Source of the DNA: JAVBUY01 sp031552735
GTDB taxonomy: Bacteria; Bacillota; Clostridia; Christensenellales; Aristaeellaceae
Direction of reading: 5' to 3'
DNA: 64,000 bases
NCBI GenBank assembly: GCA_031552735.1
Contig: JAVBMF010000002.1
Span: forward strand, 19,637 to 83,636
Every line of letters starts with the position of its first letter. The first letter of the stretch is position 1. This document shows, piece after piece, positions 24,001 to 39,000 of this stretch. The notes beneath the pieces were generated by a model, which worked only from the letters and a program-made list of their open reading frames with translations, was not told the DNA's origin and did no database searches. A program made the position numbers and the translations under genes.

Positions 24001-27000
24001 GCGCTGGATGTGATCAACACCAACGGCGGTATCCAGGTCAACAAGCTGTGGGTGATCGACGGCGCTGTGGCGTCGGGCATCACCGACAGCGTGGAAATCA
24101 CCCTGTTCAAAAACGCGACCGGCCCCGACAAGGCGCAGATGTACACCGCGGGCAGCACCAACAAGGTGGACGCCGTGCTGTCCACCGACGGCGCTTCCTC
24201 GGTGACGTTCTCGATGGACCCCGGCACCTACTATGTGGAAGAAACCAACGGCCCCAGCTGGTCGTCCAAGCCTGCCGCGCGTATTCCGGTCACCCTGAAT
24301 ACCGTCGGCGAGCTGGTCAAGGTTGACCTGCAAAACAAGGTGCGTATCGTTCGCCTGAATCACGTGCTGCAAATCGCCGACGCGTTGTCGCGCGATACCT
24401 TCAGCGATGCCAAGCAGGCGCTGCGCGATTTCTCGCCCGCCTCGGGCAAGAACATGTCCACCGCGTTTGAGGTGAAAATCCACAACGCGTCGGGCGGCGT
24501 GATCGCGGGCCCCTTCTATCCGCACATGGTGCAGAGCTCCGGCTCCACCAACCCCTATATCGCCGACGACGGCATCATGAGCGTGTACGTGCCCGACAGC
24601 GTGTACTGCGATCCGAACGCCGCCAGCTATTCGGTGACCATCGCCGGTAATGTGCCGGGCTACGGCAACATGCGCGTCGTCACCGAGCCGATCACCAGCG
24701 ACATGAAGGACCGTGCCAAAGAAGTTGACACGCTGATCCTGCACCTGATGGGCGTCGTGGATATCAGCAAGTATATCCAGTACGACTTTGGCCCGGAATA
24801 TGAGGCCCAGAACAAGGCCGAGCGCCTGAGCGAGTCCATGCGGCAGATGCTGCTGGGCGGCAGCAAGACCGTGGAATACAAGGTCGAGTACGCCAACGGC
24901 TCGTCTGTTCCGGAACTGACCAATCTGACGCTGCAATCCGCGGTCGATAACGCCCGCTATGTGATTGACGGCGCCGGTGTGGTGTCCAGCGGCACCATCC
25001 CGCTGCATGCGGTTCCCGGCAGCCTGCGTGCGATCTTTGGTATTCCGGTCTGGCCGGAAACCACCAATTACCGCATGGTGGAGCAGTCGATCTCTGACTT
25101 TGATTATATCAAGACGGTGGTCATCACCGAGCAGAGCGTTGCGCCGATCAAGAAAGAAACCACCATCGTTACGCCCGACCCGGTCGCGTTCCAAATGGGC
25201 GCGGACGGCGTGCGCGTCAACCTGGTCAAGACCGAAGTGTACAACCGCCCGGTGAACTTTGGCGCCGTGCTGGTTCGCGCACTGATCAATGACAACGTGT
25301 CGTATAACTACGCCGACACCAATTTCCAGCCCACGATACTCAACAACCCGGACTTCCAGCCGACGTTTGGCATCACGCATGTCAACGGCACGGCCACCAC
25401 GCAGTACCCGGCCAAGGGTCTGTTCATGGTCAACGGGCAACCGGCGGTCATGCTCTACCCGGTGCCGCTGAACACCACCGTGACCGTCAAGGAAGCCGGT
25501 GTGCTGGGCACCTACACCCCGGTCAAGGGCGCGACCGACACCGCCAACTGGAACGCCGCGCGTTCCACCGCGGAGACCATCATGCCCGCGCCGTCCGGCT
25601 CCAGAAACCCGGTGGTTGTGGAAACCTTCTACAACACGCGCTCGCAGATGCAGGTGACCATCGAGAAGTACGTGCAGACGGTTGGCTCCGGCACGGCGCG
25701 TCCGCGCACGAGCACCGACGGCGTCTTTACCGTCAATCTGTACCGCGCGCTGGGCGAATCGGAGACCGGCACCAACGTGCAGACCATCAACATTGGCGGC
25801 ACGAACTATCGCTATGACCTGGGCAAAGCGCCGATCGTGTACACCTTTAACGGCACGCTGAGCAGCGTGACCAACAACGTCGCGATCCCCGCGCCGCTGG
25901 TCAAGAGCGACTATGTCGCGATCGAGTCGGCCACCAACGGCTATGAGCCCAAGGATGGCAAGAACGCGTATGTGGTGACGCTGGAGATCGGCAAGGCGAA
26001 CCCGCCTGCCATCCGCTTTACCAACAGCGAGTATGGTAAGATCCAGCTGACCACGTATCAGTCGTACCTGGCGCATGACACCAGCACGACGCCGCATACC
26101 ACCACCGCCTACGACCAGAACAACAAGTGGATTGGCAACCGCAACGCGGATCAGACTGTCGCCGCGACCGGCACCGCGCTGCAATACAAGTTCACCAGCC
26201 TTTCCGGCAACAACCCGGTGTACACCGCCTGGGTTACGCAGTCCGGTGATACCTCCATTTCGCTGCCGTCGGGCAACTACCGTGTGGAGCTGAACACCGC
26301 GCTGCCTTCCGGCTATCAGTTGATCGTCGGCGGCAGCAACGTGGCCGCGCTGCCCTTCAACATGACGGTGAGCGCCGCCACGGTGACCAGTCAGGCCGTG
26401 CGCTTCTACAACCCGAACGGCTTCCTCTGCTTTGAGAAGCAGGATCAGGCTGGCGCGGCGCTGGATGGCGCGGCGTTCAAGCTGGAGAAGATCACCGGCC
26501 CGACCACCCGTTCGCTGGCGGTCTCTTCGGTGACGCGCATCAACGCGGGCCACTTCTGCCAGACCAACCTGCCCATCGGCGAGTATGCGCTGGTGGAAAC
26601 CTCCGCGCCGACCACCCCGAAGATGTACTACGCGGATCCGGCCGAAACCCTGGTAACGGTCGGCGGTCTGTACAATGACGCGGGCACCGGCATGATAGTG
26701 GAGACCAGTGATCCCACCGTGGTCGCCAACTGCTACACCACCGGCGGCGCCGCCACGAAGCTGAAGATCGTCAACAAACCGGCGATCACCTTCAACGTGC
26801 ACAAGGGCAGCCTGCTCAACGGCGGCACACAGCCCAACACGTCCGGTGTGCCCATGACCATTGTCGTGTCCGACGGCGCTGGCGGATACAAGGAGTATGA
26901 CGTCAGCAAGGGCGTGTTCGGCAACGAGAGCAAGTACGCCAGCAACACGCGCAGCACCGCTGCCAATGGTATCGCCACCTGGAAGCTGCCGCCTGCCGAG

Positions 27001-30000
27001 TACTATGTATTCGAGCAGCCGAGCGCGGGGTATATCCCGGCGCCCATGGACCTGCAGCCCACACCGGTTACCACCCGCGTAAAGACCAACATCACCAAGA
27101 TCAACGGCACCACCGCCGCTGGCTGGGTGCTTGGACCGTATGCGCTGAATACCTCGGCGGTCACCACCGCTGGCACGCTGAGCGTGGACGTGCTCAACAT
27201 GCCCGAGCGCATGGACGTCGATACGATGGCCTACGGCAACTTCCACAACGTCAACACGCACAGCGACGCGCTGGGCAGCTTCACCTTTGAGCTGGTGCGC
27301 GTGATGGACGGCGTGCATGACGCCGAGAGCGTCACCGCTGTATCCAGCGTAAGCACCTCGGTGGGCCAGCGCATCAGCGGCCAGACCAGCTACTGGTTTA
27401 AGAACGTGCAGCTCTTCTACGCGGACGGTACGCCCATCAAGTATGAGATGCGCACCACCACCGCGCGCGAGGGCTACATGAAGACCGAGCCGGTCAGCGG
27501 CTCCGCCACGCAGTCCAAGAGCACCAAGACCATGTACCTGGCCGACCGCACCGGAAAAATCTATCCGGCCACCGGCACGTGGGCTTACACCAACGCCAAC
27601 GCTGGCATCAAGGGCGTGGGCGGCACCAACAACGCGGAAATCAAAGACCAATACCTGCCCACCAACGCGCAGAGCGCCTACGAGGAGATCATCCCGGCGC
27701 GTCTGGCTGTGCAGCCGGGCCGCACCGCCGATGGCTATATCACCCTGGGCGTGCAGAACTGGCGCGCGGGCAACATCGACGTGTACACCTATTACGAAGC
27801 CTGCGTTAACCACGGCCTCATCGAGGCCCTGGCGGGCGTGCGCGTCGGCCTGTTCCTGCCCGATGGCACGCAGATCGACGAGAAAACCAGCGCGGGCGCG
27901 ATGGTCACCTTCAACGGTGACGTGCCCGACGACAGCGAGTATCACGATTACTTCCTGACCGCCGAGGCCAACTACTACGTCGCGCAGATGAACAAGCTGC
28001 CCGGCTACGCCATCTACAGCTGTACCGCGCAGCGTGCGCCGTTCCCGGCGAAGCCGACGGTGGGCGATCTGAGCAAGACCACCGAGTACAATGTGTTCGC
28101 GATCCGCTCGGAGAACTTCGGCGTAGATAAGACCCGCAAGGAGTTCATTGCGTCGGCGACGATGATGAACCACCATCCCTTCATTATCCTGGACCTGCGC
28201 AAGCTGTTTATTTACCACACCAAGCTTGAGCCCGAGAAGCTGGACGGCCATGGCAAACCCAAGGCTGGCGTCAGCTATCAGGAGTGGGGCGAGGGAACGC
28301 CGTTCAAACTCTTTGCCTTTACCCTCAAGGAGAAGGAAGCCGCCGCCGGATACGATCTGGTGATGGAAGAAATCTCCGGTCAGTTTGGCCAGCCCGACCC
28401 GTATCTGGCTGATACGGTGGACGGCATCGCCGGCCGCATCCTGACCACGCCGCTGGACTACGGCAAGATCTATGTCTTTGCCGAGATGGGTAGCCAGGGC
28501 GTCCTGTCCTTCTATATTCCCGATGAGATTCGTCAGCAGCTCAAGGACGAATTCCCGGCGTGGGCGTTCGATCTTGACCGCAACAATGAAACCAAGGGCG
28601 AAGCCTATAATGGCGGCGCTGGCGGCGTCGATGTTGACTACCTGGTGCCCGAGGATCTGGGCCCGGGCTTCCGCACCCGCTCGATGTACAGGGTGAAGGG
28701 CGATGGCAATATCGCTGGCGACATCAAGGCCATGATCGCGGCCGCGACCCAGAAGAGCTTCAATGGCATGGTGGGTACGGTCTATGAGGACAAACAGATC
28801 AACACCACCGTCGCCACTGTGGTTGACAACAAAGTGGGCGAGCCGGGTGGCGGCCCCTGGAACTACCACGAGACCCGCATGAAGATGAAGAAGCAGCTCT
28901 ATACGCTGAGCAGCATCATCGCGTACAATGGCGCGACCTTCGAGTTCTACCTGCACAACATCCTGGAGGATGGCACCGTGCTGGGTCTGGACAAAGATGG
29001 CAATGTGATCACCGACAGCGGCGAAGTTAGCTTCATCGGCATGCGCACCACCGGCGCGCAGCAGCGGCCTGATCCCGACGGGACACCGGAAGTGGATAAG
29101 GACGGCCAGACGGTGATGTGGGATCATGACGATGACCCCGAAACGCCGATGGTGCCCAAGGTTCGCACCATCACCGAGAACGGTGTGCTGACCACGCCGA
29201 CCATCGACCTGTACAACTGGAAGATGTACCTGTTGCAGGACAATGGCCAGCCGTACTACTTCATGCTGCCCAAGAACGCCGGTATCAACAACGGCGGCAG
29301 GGGCGCGATCGGCAAGGATGGCTTCCTGGAGGACAACCAGACTCCGGGCCAGTTCATCTATACCGCCGGTAATGTCGTATTCAACGCGACGCATCTGGAC
29401 GACCGCAGCCAGCTGTTTACCAGCGAAAACGACCCGGCGATCGCCGCGGTCAAGGCGCTTGCGCCCGCTGGCCAGCAGTACGAAGTGGTCAAGGCGTACC
29501 TGCTGCCGCACAGCGGCCAGACGCCGCATAGCAGCGCCAACCACGGTGGCACGGGCACGCAGTGCTCCTGCTACGATGTGATGGTGCCGGTCTCCTACAA
29601 GGAGCTCAAGCCCACGCAGTTGCAGATCCTCAAGGGCGCTGTGGAATCCGAGCTGGCCGTGAAACCCGAGCCGGTGTGGATCCATTGCGGCGGCCACCTC
29701 AAGGGCACCAAGGATCGCGACGACTCCGTCCTGGTTGACAACCCGGTCAAGAACATTCAGTCTGGATCGGCTTGGTTCCGTGTGCGCACGATCGGCTTCC
29801 AGCCGAACAACGCCAGCGCCACTGCCTGGGAAACGCTGATGACCAAGTTCCCGGCAAGCGCGTCGCCCTTCAATGGCAACGCGGGCTTGGCGATGAACCA
29901 CCGCGACGGCATCTTTGGCCGCTGGATGAACGGCCTGAACGTCAATGGCGATGGCCTGACGCTCAATGCCGCGCCGTCCATCGGCATCAGGCCGCTGGCG

Positions 30001-33000
30001 GGTGTGCAGTACTATGCCTACTACAAGGATGGCAACGGCACACTGGTGCGCATCAAGGACCGCTGGGGCATCAATGGCTCCGATACCGAAGCGCCGTTGG
30101 TGCTGACCACCGACTACAACGGCTTCATCGTATCGCCGCCGCTGCCCAACGATACCGAGGTATTCCTGGTGCAGATGACCGCCGTGGACGGCTATGTCAA
30201 CACGCACAGCGCGGATACCTTTACCGCGGGCGCGACCGAGATCAGCGGCAACTGGCTCAACAGCCTGAACCTGATCCGCCTGCCCAAACTGCAAACCGGC
30301 ACGGTCAAGGAATACTACGCGACCAACCCGGAGCAGATGGACCTGCATTTGAACGCCTTTGACGAGCTGACCTATAAGGCGAACGGCCGTCAGACCGCCA
30401 TCAAGCTCAAGGACGTGACCTTCACGCTCAAGGATGGCGGCGCGGTCATCAAGACCGGCGTCACGCTGGAGTCCGGCCTGGCGGTGCTTACCCGCATGCC
30501 TGTGGGCACCTACTCGCTGGAAGCCGCGCTGACTGCGGATCAGCAGAAGGATTACTTCAACTATGACGCTGTACAGGTCCATGTCGGCCAGGACAGCATC
30601 AAGCTGACCACGCCCACCGGACAGGTACTGGGCGGCTACTCGTTCGCACTGGGCTCCAGCAGCAAGTACACCGTACAGCGTGACGTGCTGATGGGCGCCA
30701 GCGACGACTTTGTTTCGCTGGATGTGCTCTTCCCGATCAAGCCCTTCGTCAGGCTGGAGAAGCGCGATGTGTTCACCGGCAAGGTGCTGGCCAATGTCCG
30801 CTTTGACCTGTACAAGGGCGCGGACAAGATTGCCACCGCGCTGTCCGATGAAAACGGCATCGTGGTATTCCTGAACACCGCGCAGAGCGGCAGCCCGGAA
30901 TACCGCCTGGATGCGGGCAACTATACCCTCCGCGAGAACACCGACTCCTCGCCGGCGGCTCGCCCGCAGGGTCTGCTGTATGACGCGAACTGGAAGATCG
31001 ACTTCACGGTCGCGTACAACGGCGTGCTGACCGCACCCGCCGTGGCCACGGATAAGATCATGCAGAGCCGCGAGACCACGACCTTTAAGGTCAACAACAG
31101 CCGCAAGATTTCCTTGACCGTCCACAAGCAGGGCACCAACGGCGAAAATGTGCCGTCTGTTGTCTTTGACATCAAGGCGCCCAGCGGCACCACCGTTCCG
31201 CGCACGACCGCCGCGAACGGTAAGACGCTGACCTACAGCATCTCGGAAATCGGCGCGTATGTGATCACCGAGCGCCGCGAGGACGCCGAGGACAACAAGA
31301 ACTTCTACAAACCCGCGATCAACACCATCTGGATGAACATCCCCGCCGATGGTGTGCCGCAGTTCCGCTATGGTTCCTCCACCGGCACGATCATCCAAAA
31401 CATTACGCCGATCCCGGACAACGGCGTCATCTCGTGGAGCGGTACGACCAACGAGACCACGCACGAGTATGAGATGACCTTGGTCTGGAAGAACCCGACC
31501 CGCTACAGCCTGGTCTTTGACAAGGTGAACGGCGAAGGCACGAAGCTTGCCGATGCGCAGTTCAAGCTGTTCAGCGACGCGGAATGCAGGAAGGAAGTGG
31601 ACCCCGCTACCTTTGAGGTGCATGGCTCCGCTACCGCGACCTCTACTGCCGCCGGCTTGGTGTCCTTCACCGGCCTGATCCCGGGCAAGCAGTACTACCT
31701 GAAGGAAACCCAGCAGCCCACCGGCTACAATCCGCCGTCCACGCCGCCGATCGGATTCCTGTTCACCGAGACGCAGCTGAAGGGCAGCAGCTATGTGGCG
31801 ACGCTGAGCGGCCAGACGGTTGTGCTCAAGAACAAAGCGACCGACGACAACGGCCTGTTCTACAACTATAAAGATACCGGTGTGACCATCACCAAGCGTA
31901 TCTACTGGTTCAAGGACGAGAAGGGCGTCGTCTACAACGATTCGGCCAACCTGCCGTCGCTGAACTTCGTCGTGTATGAGGAGTCCTTGGAGAAGGGCAC
32001 CCCTGACACCTCGCACATCTTCAGCACGATCACCCTGACGCTGGCCGCGACGCAGCCGAGCACCGATTACTCGGTGTACACCGGCAGCGCGGGTCTGGCC
32101 GAGGGCAACTACTGGCTGCAAGAAGACGGCCAGGCCACGGTGTACAATTCCAAGGCCGCGCTGCAGATCGATCTGGATCCGTCGCACGGCACCCTGCCTG
32201 AGCCGGCCAACATGCTTGGCTTCTGGCCGATCACGGTGTACAAAGAGGGCACGGAGATCGGTGGCGTCAAGATGCCGCCCAATGTGAACCTGAACATCTC
32301 CAACGTGACCCAGCGCGCCCGCGCCTCGCTGCTCAAGTGGGACGAGGACAAGGTGAAGAAACTGGGTGGCGCGAAGTATGTCGTGTACTTCCTGAAGGAC
32401 ACGAGCATCGCCAACACCACCGAGACCATCGATGGCGTCACCTATGAGATCGAGAACCCCGCGCGCTATGACACGAGCAACCGCTACGCCTTCAATGATC
32501 CGGAGGACGGCTGCGCTGTCATCACCGGACAGGAGGATCTCAACAACAACGAGATCTCTACCAGTCTGAACCCGGATACCCTTGGCCAGCTCTACATCGA
32601 CGTGGCTCTGCCGCGCCTGATGACCGAGGCGACGCTGGTCTTTGAAGAAGTCCTGCCGCCCAACAACTACGTCCGCGATCCGCGCGACCTGCGTGTGGAA
32701 GTGGTGGTCCACTCCAACCAGGTTGCACCGACCGTCGAGATGAGGAACTATGCCTCGGGCAAGGTTTCTTACGAAGATTACTACGTCTCCTACCGCAATG
32801 GCATTCCCGAGTACCTGCACGATGCCGAAGCCGACGTCGTCAAGGACGTGAAGGTCCGCCTGTTCTATGGCCGCGGTCAGGATCAGATCCTGATGCCGGT
32901 GGATGACATGGCGCCCATTGGCTGGAACACCGCCACGCAGGGCAAGTTCTCCGAGCGCATCACCACGCTGGTCAATGGCCGCTTGGCGCAGGCGGTCTGG

Positions 33001-36000
33001 AACGGCCTGCCCGCGAACTATCACTACGCGATCCAGATCGAGCCGATCGACTACTACACGCTGGAGAAGGTTCGCGATATCTCCAAGAACGACCGCACGC
33101 CGGTTCCGCCGGACCTGCTGCCGCTCAAGACCCGGGTCAACGATCCGAAGGATGCGAGCCTGACCGAGCTGCACCTGTACCACTTCAACTCGGTCATGAA
33201 TGACCGCCCCGACCACACCCTGACGATGGTCGGCTATCACAACTACGACGCCCAGATTGAGGTCGTCAAGTTTGTGGACGGCACCGATCCGGAAAAGAAC
33301 ATCGCCGAATGGCCGGCGAAGTTCAAGATCAGCTACGGCAAGAAGGATCCGCTCGGCAACCCGATCGTCGATCCGGATGCCCCGGCGATCAACCTGGCCG
33401 TCAAGGAAGGCGGCAACCAGACGCTGGTGGTCAACGGTGAGTTCACCGTCACCGGCCGCGCGAAGCTTAACGGCCTGTCGATCCGCGACATCGTCAACGG
33501 CTCTATCTTCATTATTGAAGAGCTTGTGCCGCCGACGCGTCCGGGCGAGACCGCGTCGCTGTACCGCCTGCCCGAGGATCCGGACATCGACGTCACGCTG
33601 ACCTGGGATCCGAACAACCCGCAGATCAGCATCGGCCTGATGAAGCGGATCAACTTCTACAACTATCCCTACGCCGAGAACCCGAACTCCATCTTCAAGA
33701 AGTCCAACAAGGACGAACTGGCCGGTCCGCTCATGACCGTTGACCCCGCCGCGGGCAACGTGATTGACACCGTGACCTACACGCTGCACGACTTCATGAA
33801 GCTCTGGAACACCAAGACCTCCGCTTGGGAGGACGGCCAGAACGACCTGCCTTACGAGAGCTACCGGATCACTGATTTCGGCCCGAAGTTCAGCGCCAAC
33901 GCGAATGACTTCATTGCCGACATCACGCCGGGCGGTTCGCAGCATGCGTTCGCCGCCGCCGATAAGCTGGACTTTGATGAGTACGTGAAGAACATGTACG
34001 CCATCACCAGCATCAAGATCGGCGCCGCGTCCTACCAGATGACCGCCGAAGAGATCGCGGCCGCCGTGGGCACCGCCGATGAAGGCAAGACGCGCAAAGA
34101 TGTGACCGCGAAGGTCGAGTACGCTGTCTTTGACGCCGACTCTGCGGAGACCATCGCGGAGTCCGAGTGGAAGGTTGCCGCGGATAATCTGTCGCTGGCA
34201 ACGGCGCAGACGCTCAACGCCAACGCTTTTGCCGCCGGCGAGAAGGTTCGCGCTTTCCGCGTGAGCTACAACAAGCCGGGCAAGAACTTCACCCCGGGCA
34301 ACATCGACTACACCGTGGATTTCTACAAGCAACCCGACGGCTTTGAGAGCGACGGCGAAACCCTGCGCCGCGCGGTGCGCGTGATGCGCAACGCCGCGAT
34401 GGTGGAAGCTTCGTTCTTCCCGATGACCGGCGACGGCATCAGCACCACCATCAAGGATCTGCCGCCGATCTATGCCGAGGACGACGTGAAGGTGCCGGAT
34501 ACCCGGCCCATCCCGACGCTGCAACTGCTCAAGCGCCTGGTCAAGCTGGGCACGGAGAACATCGTCGAGACCATCACCGATGCCGAGAACGACCTGCGCG
34601 CGCCGGTCGAGGTCAGCAAGAACCGCCTGATGACCTATCAGGTGACCCTGGTCAACCACAACACCGGCGACCCGACCACGACGGGCTCGATGATCGACCC
34701 GATGCTGATCGACCGCCTGCCGGAGGACTTTGCGCTAACCACCAAGACCGGCCCCAGCGGCAACGTGCCCGATGTGAAGTGGTCGCTGGTCGAAGGCGCT
34801 ACCCAGGTGGAGGAGCATCCCTACCTGACGCTGGAGAATGCTGCCGTGCATGAGCTGTCCGGTCCGGATATGCATACCGGCGATACGCCGCATGCCGCCA
34901 AGGACACGCAGAATGACTCGTACCTGGCGCTGTACTTCAAGGGCGAGCTCAAGCCGGGGCAGCAGATCGTGCTGACCATCACCGGCATGGTGCCGCAGTC
35001 GATGCCCAGCAATGTGGATACCATCGAGTACAACGACGCGTACGCCGGTACACCGGCGGCGATCCCCGTCCATGCGGGCAACCCGGACGGCCTGCCCTTC
35101 TATCGCTACAAGACGCAGACCCTCAAGAAGGAAACGCCGTACCTGCCGGGTGACGCGCTGTTTGACAAGCTCACCACCGTGGGCTCCGGCATGACCACCG
35201 GCCGCTTCGCGACCATGGTCGGCATGCTGGAAAGCCACAGCCGCTATGAACTCAAGGCGGTCTCGGAGACCACCGCGACCAAGTCGGTCCGCGGCGACGT
35301 CTCGGGCAGCGACGAGTTTGTGATGGATACCGTCGCCAGCTCCTTTACGGGCGGCACGGTGACGTACAGACTGAATGTTGAGTTCAGCGATACGTTCCAG
35401 AACAATCCTTCCTTTGCCATGACCAACCTGCGCATCGTGGATATCCTGCCCTGGATGGGCAACGATGCCAACCGCTCTGTGGCGGGTGCCAAGGCGTCTA
35501 CCTGGCAGCCGGCGCTCGACAAGATCAGCGTGACGGTGCGCGACGGCAATGGCGATCTGCTCGCCAGCCCGCCGCTGCCCACCCTGCGCTTGGTGCGTCA
35601 GAACAGCACGAACTACAGCGCCCTTCGGACGCTGACCGGCACGTCGCTGAAGAACGGCACCGCGCTGCCCACTGTAGCGGGCGATACCTTTGCCAACCCC
35701 GGCAACAACCAGTGGGATAACCTGGACGCGAACGTCACGCCGAGCACCGTCTATGCGGGCTTCGACCTCGACTTTGTGAACTGGGCGATCCCGTCGTATG
35801 CACAGGTCACAGTGGAAATCACCTGTAAGGTACCCAGCCTGGTGGAGAGCGTGTCTGATCCGCTGCGCCAGCTCACCTTCGCGCAGGCGATGAACATCTA
35901 CTACACCACCGCCAACAACAATGCATACTACAACATGCAGCGCGGCGGCAAGTGGAGCACCACCGTTGATCCGGTCGAAATCAATACCGTGCGTTCGACC

Positions 36001-39000
36001 ATCATTCCGCCGCCGACCGAGCGCGGCGACCTGATCTGGCTCGATATCAATGCGGACGGCATCCAGAACAACAACGAGCCGGGCATCCAGGATGTGGATG
36101 TGTCGCTGCACAGCTATGAGTTCCGCACCTCGACCGGTGCGCTCATGAACCACGTGGTGGATCCGGCGCAGACCGGTAGCGCCGGGAACCTGAACATCGC
36201 GACCGATGGCGCCTATCGCTGGAACTACCTGTTCAACAACATCGTCGCGTTCGACGGCGACTTCAACACCAACGTGGCGTCGCAGTACAAGTACAAACTG
36301 AGCGTCAATGTGCCCACCGGCCTGCGCCCGGTTGCGAGCTTCAATGCGACCGCTGGCACCAAGCTGGACAGCAACCTGGTGGCTGTGACCGCTGGCGAGC
36401 CCGGCGCGATCACGACCAGCTACTGGCTGCGTCCGAACAACGCGCAGGACGACGACTACATCGTCGCGACTGTCGAGAACGGCAAGACCTCGATCGACCG
36501 CTCGTTGGACGGCGGCCTGGGCATGCTGTATGACTTCAGCGGCCTGAAGAAGGACGACAAGGGCGAGCCGGTGAAGGACGTGACCATCACCGCAACACCG
36601 GCGTCCGGCCCTGCGATCTCCGCGGTGACCGACGAGGACGGCGTGTACACCCTCATCGGCCTGAACCGCTTCGTCAGCTACACCGTGTCGGAGACCGATG
36701 CGCCGAACGGCTACATCGTCGATGCGCACACCTACACGCTGCCGGGCATCGATCCGGCGATCGCGCAGCGCGACAATGTGACCGTGGCCGACATCCAGGG
36801 CTGGATCGGCGACGCCACCACCGAAGACACGCATGCCTACAAGCTGGCGCAACTCTCCGATTCCGATCTCGATGAGACCACCTTCTACAACACCGTGGGC
36901 GTGGGCTCGCTGGAGATCGTCAAGGAAGCGGAATCGCTGACCCGTGGCGAATCGGGTCCGACCCATCGCCGCGCACTGGGCGACGTGTCCTTCCTGGTCG
37001 AGAACGTGAACACCATCCTGGCCGATACCTATGACAGCTTCATCGCCGCGCTGAAGGCGGGCGTGATGCCGACCGGCCTGCACCTGGTGACGCTGACCGA
37101 GAGCGAAGACGCCGATAGCCCGTACTACGGCATGGAGCCTGATTCGCTGATCGCCACCACCGCCGCGGACGGCAAGGTAAAGATCGAAAACCTGCCGTGG
37201 GGCGAGTACACTGTGCGCGAAATTTCCGCGCCGGACGGCTATATCATCTTCGATACCACTGCGCAAACCGTCAAGATCGGTGACCCGAAGAAGCTGGAGC
37301 CGACCTCCACGTATGGCCTGTATGTGGTGGACTGTGTGAAACGGTTCATCGATCCGGCTATCAGCCTCATGCTGCACAAGGTGGACGCGAGCGGCGCCAA
37401 CCTGGAGCCCGCGGGCTTCACCATCCTGACCGACGCGCAGAAGCAGCAGGTCACCGATACCATGACTGCGGCGCAGATCAAGGCGCTGGGCGGCTTCAGC
37501 ATCGTGACCGAGCCCGCCACCAGCGGCGCGAACGCCAGCTGGTACCTCAACGACAACAGCGACCCGAGCACCTTCATCCCGTGGGTGGTGGGCGAGACCT
37601 ACTGGTTCTTCGAGACCGACCCGCCGATCGGCTATCAGCCGGTGGCACCGTTCTCGCTGACCATCGCTGCCGACAAGGCGGTGTACATCTACGGCGAAGA
37701 TACGACCCCGCTCAGAGGGTATCAGGACTTCATCGTGCGCAATGACGCGATCATTGACTACGCTGACCTGGGCACCCTGACGATCAACAAGATCGACAGC
37801 ACCGACAGCTCGCCGGTGGGCGGCGCCGAAGTGTTGATCATCTGCGAGGATGACTACAACGACGGCACCTGGGACAATTACCTGGCGAAGCTGGACAACG
37901 ACGACGTGCTGCACGTGATCGACGGCACCGAGGCCGCCGGTACCCGCTATGCGAAGTACGCGGCCAATGTGGGCGCGCTGGTTGTGCTGATCCCGGATTC
38001 GGGTGAGCTGACCATCTCGCTGCCGTGGGGCACCTACAGCATCCAGGAGATCTACGCTCCGGACGGCTACGCGATCGATGACGCTGCGCTGCATCAGGAC
38101 GCCTTCTATGTGGGCGACCCGCGCGTGCCCGCCATCGCGCTGCTGCCGCAGGACTACAAGCTCGACTGGACGCACGAATACTCCGACACGCCGCTGTACC
38201 TGACGATTGAAAAGAACGACCCGGCGGGCAACGATCTGTCCGGCGCGATCTTCGAAATCTACAAGGCCGCGGACGTGACCGACGGCGTGCCTAACGATGG
38301 TGTGAGCGCCTACATGACGCTGACCACCGACGACAACGGCAAGGCGACCAGTGCGAATGAGCCCAACCTGCTGCTGGAAGGCGACTATGTGCTGATCGAA
38401 AAGACGGCGCCCGCCTACCACGACAACACCTATGTGCCCTTCGAGTTCTCGGTGAACCGCACGTCCACCAATGCACTGGTGTACGCGCTGGATATCTCCA
38501 ACCCGATCACCGTGGGCAGCATCACCATTGAGAAGCGCGACGTCGCCGACGAAGCGCTGCTGGCCGGTGCGCACTTCGAGATTCGCAACGTGTCCACGCT
38601 GGTGCCCGGCGCCTGGGACAAGGCGATGGAGACCTATCCCACCAATAGCGACCTATACAAGGTCACCGTTGGCACCGAAACTCACCTGATGCTGATACTG
38701 CCCAGCGCCGCGGCGTACACGGTAGATAATCTGCCGCTGGGCGACTACACCGTGACCGAAACCAACGCTCCGAATGGCTACGCCATCGCGCAGGACAGCA
38801 AGGCCGTCCGCAATGTGACTGTCGCGGGCGATACCGAGGAAGAGCGCGCGGAAGTGCTCGAGCCGTTCTACGACCAGAAGGCTCTGATCATCGTGGAGAA
38901 GACCAACGCAATGGCGCAGCCGCTCGTAGCCACCTTTAGGGTGGATGTGGCGCTGGCCAGCGGCGAAACCGACTCCTTCACGCTGACCACAAGTGCGACC

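Noticed and set aside
22342..34659. A 4,105-residue open frame antisense to the giant gene, with further long antisense frames at 34735-38574 and 39655-43782
   Set aside because: They arise from the GC-rich third codon positions of the true gene. The translations are rich in H, R, G and V without domains, and no ribosome site or promoter fits.
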